From Penicillium oxalicum (Eukaryota > Ascomycota > Eurotiomycetes > Eurotiales > Aspergillaceae): 64,000 nucleotides of DNA. Below the pieces are notes generated by a model. It did not search any database, was not told the DNA's origin, and saw only the letters and a list, made by a program, of their open reading frames with translations. Location of the stretch: positions 5,642,001 to 5,706,000 of the forward strand of contig NC_064650.1 of NCBI RefSeq assembly GCF_001723175.1. Reading direction: 5' to 3'. This document shows, in pieces, positions 43,803-57,000 of the stretch. The position numbers and the translations under genes are program-made. Each line of letters opens with the position of its first letter. Position 1 is the stretch's first letter.

Positions 43803-45666
43803 AACGTAAACAACGCGGTGCGGGCGGCGGGGTCGCTGATGGTGAATGTGGCGCGAAGTTGCGGATCAGTTGTCGATTTGATCCAGTATGTTAATGCTGA
43901 GATACTGCCATTGAAGTGTGAAGTCGTCGATCGCAGGTCGCCGCGGGGATGGTGGAGGTCGAGGCTTGCGGAGAATGAAGACGATAACCCGAAATCAAAA
44001 CACACGTCCCAACGGGGAAACGCGTGGGTTTGCGAGGTCACGTGGTCATTGACGGATCTGGCCGCGGGATTGGCGCAAGGCTAATCTGATCGTTCCAGTG
44101 TCTGACGTGGAAGAGGCGCTTCCTAAAAGTAGCAATCTGTACCAAGTTTCAACAGCTTGTTGTCCTTACCTTTCCTTCTATCCTTTGGTTTTTTTGTGTC
44201 TTTAGCATCTACCAGCTTATTATGACATTGATCAGAGCTCAAATCTGGCTCTGAAGTCTGAACTTTCCTCCAAGGTAGAAGCGAACCCGTCACAAAACAA
44301 ACTTACTTTCGTGGGATCGCTCCGAACCTGACTTCACTCAAGCTTGGACCACTGAGACCACCGAATGCCCATGTCCGAGCAGTCCTTGTAGAACACTACA
44401 AACATGATGTGCTGTGCCCCACAATACAGATCGTCCGCAATGGGTGGCCAATACATGTTGCAAGGGTATTGCCCGATGGCTAAAAGAATGGGTAGCCTGT
44501 AGACACCCACAGCCTGGCCCCAGACCCCGACCGAGAGGGGTTTACTGAAGTCCAAATATGACGAGCGGCAGGGAAAGGCCTGTGTTGCGTATGTTGACAC
44601 GCGATAGCAGCTTGGGTACGCCTGTCAGCTGGCAATTGGGTCAATGCGCCCAGTCAGACTCGGCCCCTTCTGCGATCGAGACATTCGCGGTCCATCAACA
44701 AGCTGCTTATATCTTTCTATCTGCTGTACTGTATTCGTAGCACTCGAAGGGTTCTGAAATTCTTGGCCTTTGCCGAACATTCGGTCGTAGATACGGCTTG
44801 TCTCGTTTGATCGAGACAGAGAATCTTCCTCTACACTGTGAGTGTGCACTGTACAGGCTACGGAGTATGCCGGATCAAGCTGACCAGACCCCCGGGATAT
44901 GGAACCCGCAGAGAAGGTCAAGCACGCGAGAGGAAAAAGAAAAAACAAGCCAATTGGTATTGACTCGGGGTTGGGACCTTTGTCTAGGATTACCTGGGTA
45001 GACATAGGCCCAATGTGGACGGATGACGAAGCTATTAGGTGTTTGACTCTCTGAATGACGAGAGATAAGGCTCGGCCGGCCTGTTTCGAGCCGCGTCGGA
45101 GTCTGGTTCTCGCAAGGAGAGCGCACTTTCAAGGCAGTAAGTAGCTACCATCTTATGTGCCGACGCTGGTCGCAGGGAGGGAAACGCCAGCCCCCAAACG
45201 GAGAACCTGATGTACACTCAGATGCAAGGGGGATTCAAAGGACTGTTGACTGAATCCCCTGAGTCGAATGATCTCAAGTTGAAGATAGCATGATGGAAGA
45301 CCACTATGGTTATACGGATGTAGATAGTTCCGTGTCAGTGCCGAGTCGCAGCTCAAGGATCAAATTGACATCATCGGCCGGGCGGTACGAGCCTGGCCTT
45401 GGCGAACGCACATGACAATCGCACGGCAGTTGCATCACAGTCACACGCCCCCCCAAAAAAACCACCACCCAAAACAATCCCGCCCCGATTGTTCTTATCG
45501 CTCCCTTTTTTTGGCATCTCCCCTTTTTTCCTTCTCTCTTCTGACCTCCTGTTGCAAACGATTTCTCTTCCAGAATTGGAATCTTCTCGGGAAACGCCCT
45601 GCTCCCTCTTGTCATTCAACCCTTCAGATTCAGTTCCAACGCTAGACCCGATCTCCATCTCCCGCT
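43803..45666. other. Divergent intergenic region INCENP / reticulon
   Basis: 1.86 kb with both promoters. Frames here (44625-45005, 45310-45658) overlap and show no family signal. The reticulon side has a CT-rich leader near 45490-45660. Confidence 0.6.
44019..44024. promoter_or_regulatory. MluI cell-cycle box upstream of INCENP
   Basis: ACGCGT, the MBF (Swi6-Mbp1 type) core site, lies 217 bp upstream of the INCENP start codon. One six-base palindrome can be chance, but the position and the S/G2-M role of the gene fit. Confidence 0.35.
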
Positions 45667-47326
45667 ATGGCCGACTCTGGTGATGTGAGCTACCCAAACA
45701 CGGGCAGTGAGGTACGTGCCCATGTCCAAATACCGCCCACTGCGTCTGTCAGTGTGGACAAACACAAGACACCGAGATACTGACTCCCTTTTTCATTGAA
45801 TAGTCAAACCCCACAAGCTCGATTCAACAGGAAAATACTCCTTGTGTCACCAGAACTAATCTAATCTCTCGTGAGAATCTAGGCCTTCGTGATGTTGTCA
45901 CAAAAGGTACGTGGGAGCTTCCCCCCCCAACCCACCGGTGTACTATGTTGCCTTCCATGGTGATTGATAGCCACGATAACTGGAAAAAGCCATTCTCACC
46001 GATTCTCTGTGCAGGTCCCGTTGTCGACAACCTCAAAGCAGAGATGTCCAAGACTTCGAGCGAGTTTCGCGATCTAAACAATGCTCGAGTCACCCCTTCA
46101 ACCACAACCAGTACTGGCCAGCCTTTGACCCGTACGTACTTGAAATCTTCCCCGAGGGGGGACTGGAAGTGCAAATTGTATGGCTAACGGTCGACTTTCG
46201 TGTCAGACTACCACTCGCTGCTGTACAGTCTCTTGAGCGTATGTTGTCCCAATACCTTCTTGACGCCCTCGTCCGTCCCCGTGAACCCTGACCTGATACC
46301 TATCCAAAACTTCTAGTGGGAACAACCTCGCGCCACCGCTGTCTCCTACGCTACCGTGATCACCTTCATCTTTGCCGCCCGTTACCTGCCTCTGATTCGC
46401 TGGGCTTTCAAGTTCCTGTACATGTCGCTCGGCTGTAAGTTGATCGCGTGACCTCCTGCCTGTTGGCGAAAAACAACAACACCAAAAAACACCAAATTGA
46501 ACAAAAGCTGACCACTCGGCACAGTGACCGCTGGAGTTGAGCTTGCTGGGCAGGTCATCCTCAAGCAAGGAATTGCGAGCTCTTTCCGTCCCCGTCGCTA
46601 TTACACCATTCCAAAGGAAACCCACGAGGCAATTCTCGAGGATCTGTCTCAACTGCTCGACTTCTTCGTGATTGAGTTCCAGCGTATTCTTTTCGCCGAG
46701 AATGTTGTGCACACCGTTGGCGTACGTGAAGCATCTAAACCCGGTCAGACTGAATCACTTTCTGACTTGATAAATAGGCTTTCATTGCTGCCTTTTCCGG
46801 CTACTGGCTTGTCCGCTTCGTTCCTCTCTGGGGCTTGGCTGTCATCTCCGTGACTGTAGCCTACCTCGGACCCCTCGTTTACATCAGTAACCGCGAAATT
46901 ATTGATGAGCAGATTGCCAATCTCCAACAGATTGTTAGCTCCCAGACGAACCAGCTCAAGGATCTTGCTGGCGAGCGTACCTCCCATGCTACCGGTGTTG
47001 TGAAGCAATATGTCGACGAGTACAGCCACAAAGCGCAGGAGATCATTGGCCGCCGGTCTGCATCCCCCGAGATGACCAAGGCTCCCACCCCTTCGAAGCC
47101 CCAGCCTGCTGTCGAGCCTGCGATCAAGACCGAACCTGCTGTCGAGCCCATGATGAAGGCCGATCCTGCCGCCGAGCCCTTGATCAAGACAGAGCCCGTG
47201 CCCGAGCCTACGTTCAAGACTGAGGACTTCCCGGAGGCGCCCAAGATGGCACCTATCGCACAGTCAATCGAGTCGGATGATGCCGTTTCAGCTGCCACGG
47301 AGCGGGAGCCTCTCGTGGCTGTGTAG
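45667..47326 (+). CDS. rtn1: Reticulon-like ER-shaping protein
   Basis: Seven exons: 45667-45711, 45804-45906, 46015-46131, 46207-46238, 46317-46434, 46525-46721 and 46778-47326; 386 residues, all phases consistent. Short polar N-terminus (MADSGDVSYPNTGSE), then the reticulon domain: HYHSLLYSLLSWEQPRATAV leads into hydrophobic hairpin one (YATVITFIFAARYLPLIRWAF ... LYMSL), a loop with PRRYYTIPKE, and hairpin two (FIAAFSGYWLVRFVPLWGLA ... VISVTVAYLGPLVYI). Such hairpins wedge the cytosolic ER leaflet and stabilise tubules. An amphipathic segment (NREIIDEQIANLQQIVSSQT) follows. The cytosolic tail carries four 10-residue repeats of the type PAVEPAIKTE, each with a psi-K-x-E/D sequence. Seven exons in 1.66 kb is the highest intron density in the window. 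Confidence 0.87.
47105..47224 (+). repeat. Four 30-bp tandem repeats in reticulon tail
   Basis: Units start at 47105, 47135, 47165 and 47195. They encode PAVEPAIKTE, PAVEPMMKAD, PAAEPLIKTE and PVPEPTFKTE. Divergence at third positions shows they are not very recent. Confidence 0.92.
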
Positions 47327-50300
47327 TGGGTCGATGTAGCGATCACCATGCAGACGGTTGCGAGTCGTATCTCGCATTGGGGATGCCGGGATTTCTCGGG
47401 TGAAAATTCATCGATAGCTCTTTCCAGCTTGGGCTCACTGTGTCAGTGTGTTTTTTATTATTATTAACGGGCGTGCGAAAGCGAGGGGACTACCGTCTTC
47501 TGCGATTGTATGTTCCTTGGAATCACGGAGTCCAAAAGGTTTTGCAAAGCCGCCCATATGACTCATGGCCATTTCTTGTCGTCCGTGCTTTCACTTCTTC
47601 ATTTCTTTCTCCCTTGTTCTTTATCCTTGTACCTTTTCTGTTTATTTTTATGACCTCTTTGCCGAGGGTTTTCGGCCGTCTGTGTTTCACGGTCTGCCTT
47701 GGGCGGGGTTTATATTCTGTTAATGTCCATTTCTTCAATAAAGTCATGAGTGGGTATCCATCTATCATTGTTTGCATACTGAGTAACTCCGAGCTTTGAG
47801 CGGACCTTTTGAATCAACTTGTGCGGGCAACATGGCGGCTTCTCCTCCCTCCCTCTCTGGGCTCCCTCGTCGATCGCGTCACTGTCCATCTCTATTCCAG
47901 GCAATACTGTTCTGCGAAGGATGGAAAGAGGTCAGATCCGGGCAAAGGTCACCGGCGGTTGAGATTTCAATGCGCTTTGGATCTCGAGTCGACAGCTTTG
48001 AGAGTGCAGACAAGTCCTTGTCTTCGAGCACGCCTGGTAATCCCGCCGAGGTAACAAACTTCCCCGCGTCCATGGAAAAGGCAACATGGCCCGAGTGGGA
48101 GAAGGGAAAAGAAAAAGCCGTTGGATTTCATCTGAGGCTGCGGTGCAGCATATTTCGTTTCTGCGCCTCTCGGGATCGTAATCTCGACCGGTCTCCTGGC
48201 CCTGCTCCTTCGTTGCCATTGCGATTCTTCGTATTTTTGTGAGGCACAGACTCGGGAGTGACTGAGAGCTACGGGCGTGTGATACAATGTGTGCCGCTCG
48301 TGCAATTCGAGGCGAAGTCTCCTCGAGGGTGGCCTTCTGCTCTCCATGGCAATGATTGCAGCTTTTGTTCTGGACGTGCGATGTTGCCATGTTGTACCAT
48401 TTTTGCCCCTGGTAGCCGGTAGCCTTCGTGCGGGGGAGAAGATGTCGAATTTCTTGCAGAAAGCGTCGTGGATCGAGTCAGTGTGGAGAATCTGGACTTG
48501 GTATACATCGGTGATCTTTACAAAAGGACTTCTCTTAGTTGTGAAGAATATCTGAGATGGATACCCAGGAAGCATGCGTCTAGTCAAGACGTGTAGCGAG
48601 GAAGGTTACTACACTGGGAACGACTGGGAAAGAAACCTTAGGGCTATCGGATAAAGACAACAAGACCACGATCGTACACCGACTCTTCCCTGGGGCCCTA
48701 TCCAGTAAGCCACTGATATTCCAGAGAGCCGAGTAAACGAACAGAATATCGAAGCTTAAACTCGAAGACCGCTGACGAGCAAGAGGTCAAAGGAGACACT
48801 CCGACTAATTCACATTTCCCGTCGTTCTTTGCATCATCCAAAGTGGAGATGAGCCTGAGCGACACCGCCGGATCGGACATCTGATGAGTACCTCGTCCCT
48901 TGGACTACGGTGAGTAGAATGTCTGAAACATTGCACTTCCAACCTCTTTCAGCCCCCTTTTGTCTCAGACTCGTTGGTGGGTTGGGCGGTGGACTGACGT
49001 GGAGGCTCCCCAAAGGTTCCCATCCTGTGTATGAGAGCGTGGTCTGCACGACTCACTGAAACTTTATCGGAGCTGGTCAATCGAAAGCTCTGTCAAAAAA
49101 GATGAAGAGTGATCGATGGTGGCCGAGGGGAAAATGGGTACCAGCGATTGTTGATGGATGAAGGGAGTTATTCATCGTAAATCTGACCGCGCGTGAAAGT
49201 CTCAGATCTCCGAGGAGAGAGAGAGAGAGAGACAGAGGATTGGGAGCGGCACAGAGACGACTATCGACAGCAAAACTGTCCATTTGAAAGCAAGTGAAAA
49301 TAATAAAAATCAGATAATTCCAAGAGTCAGTCGAGAGGGCTGCAAAGAAGCATGCATGGAATATTCTCCTAGGCGGGGGGTTTTCTTGCATTTGGGGCTG
49401 TTGTTGACCCAGAAAACCCAGGGAGCTTGCAATTGCAATTGATTCCCTTTGAATGAGGAGATCTTCTCAGGTGAGAAGACCGCTTTGTCGACGGCAACTG
49501 GCAGTGCAGCAGCCTCAATGCACCCATTCATGCCTCATTTGACTGTCCGAAATGCGCATCCGTGCAGGAAACAAGATGAGCTCATAGGGAAAGTAGAAAG
49601 CAAAGAAATCGCAGCCCTGACTTAGAGGGATGTTCAAGACCGTCTGGCGCAGTAGCATCGAATGTCCTCGAGAAAAAAATTTATTCGTTGGTCATTCCGG
49701 GCCTGTCAGAAGTTTATCTCGCGGACTAGCTTGTACGGCCCAGTCGTGATCTTGAATCGAGTCGTCTGTCGGCCAAGTCGCTTTCGGTCATACAAGGAAG
49801 CACCAAGTCCTGCAGTTTGCCGCAGGTCTGAGACCTTTTTGGGCGACTGAAAGAATCCCCCTTTGGAGTCATGAATGAGAAGTTGAAGGAGTTTCTTGCT
49901 TTGTGAATTCGTCTGGATAACTTGCGTTTGCCAGTATAGAGATAACCCCAACGAGATGATGCTATATATCAATTGGGGGCCACCTCTGCGCTGGCAAACT
50001 TCTGGATGAGAAATATTGGAGAGAAAAGTCCGTCAACATAATGAACTGAATTGGAAGAGAAATTCAAAAGGTCATGGGTCAGTTTGGGGACAAGGGACTG
50101 AATAGCAGGTTACACTACAGAACCCACCTATGTAGCAGTCTGTTTGCATACAGATGGAATAAAGAATCAGAATCCACATTGATGACCTTGATCGGTTGAT
50201 TTCCCTCCCATGCCAAAGCTGATCCACATGGCTCTCAAAAAAGACCAAAGAGACATAACAGAGTCCATCTGGGTCATTTTCTTCCTTTTGGATCTTGCAG

Positions 50301-51582
50301 GTCTTGGACACTCACATCTCCAGTGGTGCAACCCGTCAGGCCTCGAACTTGAGAGACATAGGTTTCATGCAGAGCCTGAAAGACCAGATCCACGCTGTTA
50401 CGCTCCTTGGCCTTATTCGTTAGACTTGCCCATGTATTTTAGAGAAATCAAATGTACTCAAGCGGTCTGCACACAGTATGGCGGTCAGTTGAGATCAAAT
50501 GGCCCTGAACCCACGAGAGAAGAATGATTTCTTTCCCTCAAATGCCATGGAATCCCACTTTTGACTTGCATTGGGCCTCTTCGAAAAGAGACAAACAGGC
50601 TCGCCAGGACAGAGTTCTGTTCGACTCAAGACTCTTGTCTCGTGACGTCTGTCAGAAAGTTCTGTTTCATGGTTGGCCCTCGAGAGAAATCGGTGAGGAT
50701 GAAACGTGAAGCTATTGCTGAGGAATCGACGATACTCTAAAAGTGCCAGACGTGTGCATTAATTTTCCATTCATCGCCAAAGTTGGGATCTCGATTCAAC
50801 CCTCTCTCTTTTCAGCGTACACCGCCGCATGACAGCCTCAAGTAGCCTTCAGTCGTTCTCAGTTTCTATCCAGCCATCTCCGTCCTGCGCTGTACCCCTT
50901 CTCAGAGAGTATTTCATGCTTTCCTTGATGTCCTTTTGTCTAAAGGCTTCCATTCATGCCAGCATCATATGAGTAGAACCCCATAGAAGAGCCACCAAGG
51001 CCCCCAGCTTGCCCTTCGCGAGAGGCAAACATTTACTGCGATCATCCACTCTTTGACCTGGCTACGCAACTGCGAAAAGACGCTCCACGTACAGCAACGC
51101 AGGCCCCACGCTAAACAATAAACAAAAAAAAAGAAATCAAAACGACGACACAAAAACATCGACCAAAGTGACGACAAACATTCACGTCGAACAAAGCCCG
51201 GAGCTGTCTTGCTTCCTGCTTCTCGCTTGAGACATCCTCTGAGAGCACATACCCACGTCTTGCTTTTCAAAGCTTCTGGAAACCCACGATCTTTCTTCCG
51301 CACGAGGGTTGCTGCATTCTTCCTGAACACTTTCTCGCGATTGACTTTAAGACCTTCTCCCCGGCATCAACTCTCTCATCGAGATCTTCTCTCCTCCCAA
51401 CCTTCATCACATCCGAACATTTCTCATTTTCTCCTCGTCTGTCCTTGATCTGACAGCTTCTTGTCTTGATCTCTCTCTGCGTCTTCGTCCTTTCATTTCT
51501 GGACTTTTTCATCTCTTTCCTTCCAAGCTCATTCCCACTACTTGTCGTTGGATAACAGGCTCAAGCCCGAGTCTCCTCAAAC
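47327..51582. other. 4.25 kb upstream of Xbp1-like gene, no gene seen
   Basis: No supportable gene. Several frames of 80-206 codons (for example 47796-48242 and 47967-48587) overlap on opposite strands without family signal. A GA tract occurs at 49213-49231, and the last 400 bp form a CT-rich leader (51190-51570). Most likely an extended upstream and 5' UTR region of the regulator gene, as seen for other fungal developmental and stress regulators; a noncoding transcript cannot be excluded. Confidence 0.55.
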
Positions 51583-53346
51583 ATGAGTTCCATTCAAGAC
51601 TTGCTAAATCCAGTCGAGGAGTCCAGCCCTACTCGCGCGGATTCGCAGACGAGTCGACCCCACGAGGCGGCGGCTGAACTGGACGAACGTTCCAAGAAAC
51701 CAAAAACCTCCAAGGATAGTGCTGTCTTTCGACCCGGTCCCATTCAGGGCGAGCTACGCTATCCTCCCTGTGAAGACCGGACTCCATTTCTGGAAGAGGA
51801 GCATCGCAAAGCCAATCTGACTCCCTTTGGCAATATCGCCGACTTTCCTCGCCACATCCCCTACTCCAGTGAGAAGAAGACCTTCTGGGAGAAAACTGGA
51901 CGTGACAGCTTCAATGGTAAGTATCATTTCTCTTGACCCTACTCCAACCTGAAAGTGCCACTCGGAATGCTCACAGATGATGGGGTCCCTCTCTTTAGTC
52001 TTCCAGTACACCTTCCAGCGCAACGGTGAGGACAAACCGTGGACTGTGACCTGGGACTACAACATTGGTCTGGTTCGCATGACCCATCTGTTCAAGTGCC
52101 TGAACCACCAAAAGGTACGTCTCACTATCATATGATTTGAAACCTCTCAAGTGGTCGAAGCAATCTCTCACAGACATGTCATAGACAACACCAGGCAAAG
52201 TTCTGAACAGCAACCACGGTCTCCGCGATATCAGCCACAGTATCACCGGGGGCTCACTTGCCGCTCAAGGTGGGCGCTCACTTTTCCCGGACATTCCATT
52301 CATACCAAAGAGAAAAGTGACTGATGACAAGTCTTTTTTTCCCCCTTCATCTCCTTCTAGGTTACTGGATGCCCTTCAAAGCTGCCAAGGCCCTCGCTGC
52401 CACCTTTTGCTGGGACATCCGCTTCCTGCTCACTCCCGTCTTTGGCCTCGACTTCCCCGGCATCTGCGTCTCTCCCACCGATCATCTCAACTACAAGCGG
52501 ATGATCATCGATCCGGCCATTGTACGGGAGGCCGCCGAAGAAGCTCGTCGCTACCGGCTACTGGAGCAGCGACCTGACCGCGAGGAGTCGACCGCCTCGT
52601 ATCCCCTCGTTCCCCGGAACCTCAAGCGAGTCCGGGACACATACACTCCCGACTCGTGGGAGTACTCCTCGGTCTCGAGCAAGGTCGCCCGGTACCGATA
52701 CGACGACAGCGTCGGGAGCGTCCGCGGTTCGTCCACCGAACCCTACCTTGGCTCGCCTCAGAGTCCCCCCCCACGACAAGGGTTCACACCCATCAACCGG
52801 GCCCCCGACTCAGTCCGCGACTCCCAAGGCTGGCCCAAGATCACGGGTGCTCACAAGACAGGAGACGCCAGGCTGAGAGCTGAGGGACGTGAGTCGAACA
52901 CGACCTTGTCGACGACCTCGCAGTTCGACGCTCGGCACCAGTCGTCCTTCCAGCACCGGGCTAGTCTAGCTCGGTACCCTGATGATACAGAGCCCGAGAT
53001 AGGTGAGGATCTTCTGACCTCGTCAGAGGACGAATCTCTCGTCGAGGGTGACCGAGAGCACCGTGGGTCCCGTCAGCATCCATCGCCCGGCAACAGTGAA
53101 GCCCCCCGAAATCCAAGCGAGGCAAGCCAATACTCCTCGCACACGCACCAAGTAGGGCAGAGTGATCGAGCCATGCCCCGATCTGTTCAATTCGGTCGGT
53201 TAGTCACGGCAGCTCAGGCTCTGCTTGAGATGCATATGACGGGGGCTTCTCCGAAGGGCAGTGATGGAGAGGGCTCTGCCGGGGGTTCGCCTACGGAGGA
53301 TGACTCGGAGCATTCGGGCCCTAGACGGCGCCGATACTCCATTTGA
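51583..53346 (+). CDS. xbp1: APSES/KilA-N transcriptional regulator, Xbp1-like
   Basis: Four exons: 51583-51916, 51999-52114, 52185-52269 and 52361-53346; 506 residues. The N-terminal 60 residues are polar with a basic KKPKTSK. The DNA-binding region spans about 100-215: IPYSSEKKTFWEKTGRDSF, VFQYTFQRNGEDKPWTVTWD, YNIGLVRMTHLFKCLNHQKT, a helix-turn-helix part with [26 protein letters not shown] and the following helix AKALAATFCWDIRFLL. This is the KilA-N/APSES fold in the version seen in yeast Xbp1, a repressor induced by stress and starvation. The C-terminal half is disordered, rich in Ser, Arg, Pro and Glu, and ends RRRRYSI-like. Target genes cannot be inferred. It converges with TOP2 across 690 bp and has a long gene-free upstream region. 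Confidence 0.83.
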
Positions 53347-54033
53347 AGCTGGGGGCACGATGGAACGTTGGGGGTGCGCATCTGTGGCGTTGTGAAAGGT
53401 GGCTTCTTTTTTTTTTGGGCGGAGTTTTGGGATCGGGGTTGGGGTTGGGAACTTGGGATAGACGGGGATGGCGCTGGTGGGGAATCTTGAGGGGGACTGG
53501 ACTTGGGAAGGTTGACAGTGTTAGCGTGGTAGCGTCAAGTGTCTGAATGCAATCTTTCCTTGTCCTTTCCAAAATCTAAACAGCAATCTCAGCTGTCAAA
53601 TTATTCTGTCAATTATCGTGCAGCATGGACTGGAGGGTTCATCCAAAGTGGACGATTCACTCTTCGGTCAGAAAAGCCTACAAAGCGACATATTCCCAAT
53701 GTCAACTTAGTCCGTCTATAGGTCGGATTTTCATGCAAGATGTTACTGTTTGGCTACGTTAAAGTCCATACGTCTCGAGGTGATATGAGAGAGAGAGAGA
53801 GAGAGGGAGGGAGGGGAAAAGGAAAATTGAAGGTATAATTGCTTCCTCAATACATTGGCCGGCTCTGCCAGACCCCAATCAAAATAAAAGCAGCCCAGCC
53901 CTGGGGAACCGTAATAGAAACACAAAGAGACCAGAAAGAAATGAAATACAGCTGCACGTCAAAACAGTTCAGAAGTGGAAGGAACCCAAGCTTGTCGGTG
54001 GGGGGATGGAGTAAGGCTCGAACAAAAAGCCAA
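53347..54033. other. Convergent intergenic region xbp1 / top2
   Basis: 690 bp holding both 3' flanks, including a GGGGTTGGG-type G-rich patch near 53430-53510 and a pure purine tract. No gene seen. Confidence 0.65.
53787..53826 (+). repeat. 40-bp purine tract (GA repeat plus GGGA)
   Basis: Forty consecutive purines, beginning as a GA dinucleotide repeat and ending in GGGAGGGAGGGG. Polypurine tracts of this kind can form triplex DNA; position is in the 3' flank of top2. Confidence 0.85.
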
Positions 54034-57000
54034 CTAATCACTCTCATCGTCGAAATCATCGGCAGATACCTCTTCATCACTGTCGTCTTCGATCACATAG
54101 GTTTTCTTGGCCGCCGCAGCCGTGCGACGAGCCGGGCGGCTTGCGGCCGCTCGTCGAGGTGCGACAGGCTCATCGTCCGACACGTCAAATTTGCCAGCAG
54201 GAGAGTCCAAAATGTCGTTAGCCATGGCATCTATGTCGTCTTCGGAGAAGTCGTCGGCCGGAGCAGTTTTCTTGGTCCCTTTGGCAACCTTGGCGGCATA
54301 TGCTTTGGCCGCAGGGGAGGCAACGGCCTTTGCTGGCTCCTTCTTAGGACGACCACGAGGTTTGGGAGCTGCAGCTGCAGCAGTCTTGGGGGCAGCCTTT
54401 GCCTTCGGTGCAGCCTTGGCTTTCGGGGCGGTCTTGATAGGAGGGGCATCTTCTTCCTCTTCCTCGTCCTCATCCCCATCAATCCTTGAGACGTCCTTGT
54501 CCTTGGGCTTGACCTTGATTGCACGACGCGGCGAGCTTTGTGGAAGAAGCTTACTGTAGTCAGTTCCGTCGGGGTCAAAATCGCTGATCTTGGACTTGTT
54601 GGGCGCGATCAGACTGGCACTGCTACCGGCCCGTGAGCGCTCAGAGATTAAAGGTCGGGCGTTGGCTTCATCGCCACCGATGCCCTTCACCATCTGACTG
54701 ACATCGCCCAGGAAGTCGTCCCCATTGCTGCTGTCAGAGTCATCATCTGCAATGTAACTGACAGCCTTACGAGCCCGGCCTGTCTTAGCAGCTGGTTTGG
54801 AGGCGGCTGATTTCGCGATTTCTAGGAAGGCGTCATCGTCGTCTTCGTCGTCGTCAATCACAGCCTTCGGCTTGGCTTTGGGACCACGCTTCGCAACCGG
54901 CTTCGCCGTAACAGCTGGTTTCGGGTCATCGAGATCCATTGGATCACTGGAAGCCTGCAGTGATACATGTGACGATTCATTGGATGGCACCTCTTGGAGA
55001 TCAATATCGTCGTCCTCAGACTTCCCCGTCTTCATGGGCGCTGCTGCGCCACGCCGTTTCTTGGGAAGCACCTCCACATCGAAATCGTCATCGTCGTCAG
55101 TGTCGCGGGGGTTTTCCACTTTTGGTGTCGGTTCCTTCGCCGTTGTCTTGTTCAGGAAGTTCGCAAGGCTATTGACAGGCTGCTCCTTCTTTCTGGCGGC
55201 GGCCGTCTTCTTCGGCTTTGGAGCCGCAAAGTCTGCGTCGTCCGGGTCATCACCAGCGGCAGCCTTGCGCTTGCGCGCCGCTGCAGCGCCGCGAGCGCCA
55301 CCAGTCATCAGCTTCGAGGAAGCTCGGCGACCCATGTTTTGAACCTTCTTTGCCCGACGTGCTTCATCCTCGAGTTGGAAACGCCACTCATTAATGAATT
55401 CTTCGAGGTCTCTCTTCCAAATGTCCTCCTTAGACAACTTGATGAGCGTGTCGATATCCGTCTCACGTTCGCCAATCTGACGACGAAGTCTCTCCACACG
55501 TTCTTGGGTGAGTGACCACATTGGCATACCAAGGAGGTAGTCGTATGAGCTGGACAACACCTCGACATCCTTGTCATCGATCTCTTCGGTGTCTTCCATC
55601 GCAGGCTCATCCTCGCCCAGCTTGGCCGCATCGGCGACCTTGGCGATAGGCTTAAAGCCCTTTTCCTTTAACTCAAGCACAAGAACGGACTTCTTCTTCT
55701 TTGAAATGACGAGAGTGCCCTCGATAATCATCATGATGAAGCGAGCCTGGTTGCTCAGTTTCTCCAACTCCTTTTGTAGCTCAGAAAGCTGGTGCTGCTT
55801 ACGCCGCTCGTAGTACTTGAGGCGGATAGCGTAGAACTCCTTGAGAATATCATCCACGGTCGCATACTTCGTGATGCGGCCCTCGGCATCGAACGCCACC
55901 AGGTTGGTGGTCGCAATTGTCTTGGAGAGCTTGAATTTTTCCTCCAAGTTCTCGGCGCTGCCCATCTTCATATTCTTCTCGTCAAGCTGGATAACAAAGT
56001 GCACCTTGCTGTGGGTGTTGTAATCCTTGTAGTCCTTGATGAAAGAGGGAACTTTCTCGGCCTTGATAATGTCCTCCAGTTTGTCCTTGAAGTCTTGAGT
56101 CCAAGTGCGAATGGGCAATTCAGTGATTTCGACCTCCTTGTCACCGGTCTCTTTGATGATTCCGCTGAACTTGTACCGATCTCCACCAATGTTGACAACT
56201 TCACCGGTGAAGCCTCGGAACCAGGGCTGCATTGGTACAATTTCCTGGCCGTCCATCAGGCGGTAGATATTGGCCACGATGTCTTCGGGGTTATAGTTGG
56301 GAATCGAAGAACTCCAACCGGTACCAATACCATCAGCGCCGTTGATCAAGATCAGAGGAACCACAGGCATGTACGTCTCGGGCTCAATTTTCTTGCCATC
56401 ATCTTCGTTGTAAGTGAGCAGCGGCTCGTCGGCTTGATGAAAGACCTTTCGAGCAAATGGAGACAGACGAGTGTAGATATAACGAGCGGAAGCGCAATCG
56501 CCACCGCCCTGAAGTCGACTACCGAAGTTTCCACTGGGCTCGAGAGTGTTGATGTTGTTTGATCCAACAAAAGTCTGAGCAAGACCAACAATGGTTTGCT
56601 GGAGGGAGGTATCGCCGTGCTGATAGGCCGTCATTCCCGAGACAAGACCTGCCAGCTCGACAACCTTCATGTCCTTCTTCAAGTTCCGTCGGAAGCAAGT
56701 GTAGAGCACTTTACGTTGGCCAGGCTTGAGGCCGTCGACCACCGAAGGGATGGAACGCTGGTTATCAGCCATACTGAACAAGATCAACTCTTTGTTGATA
56801 AAGTCGGTATATGAAATCTTGTCGATGGAATGGTCAAGATAGGTGCCGGGCTTGAACTGACGTAGCCACTCTTTTCGCTCGTCGGCCTTCTTCTTCGAGA
56901 AAGCAAGCTCGATAAGGGCGTCTTCGCCATCCTGCATAGTATGGAATTCCTTCAAATGACGGTCCAAATCCCGGAAGTAGATTTGGGCATCATCAGTAGA

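Noticed and set aside
47967..48587. 206-codon minus-strand frame upstream of the Xbp1-like gene
   Set aside because: Arg/Ser-rich with no family resemblance, and a similarly long frame lies on the other strand.
55792..56562. 256-codon plus-strand frame (and 57598-58431)
   Set aside because: Antisense shadows of topoisomerase II, produced by its codon bias.
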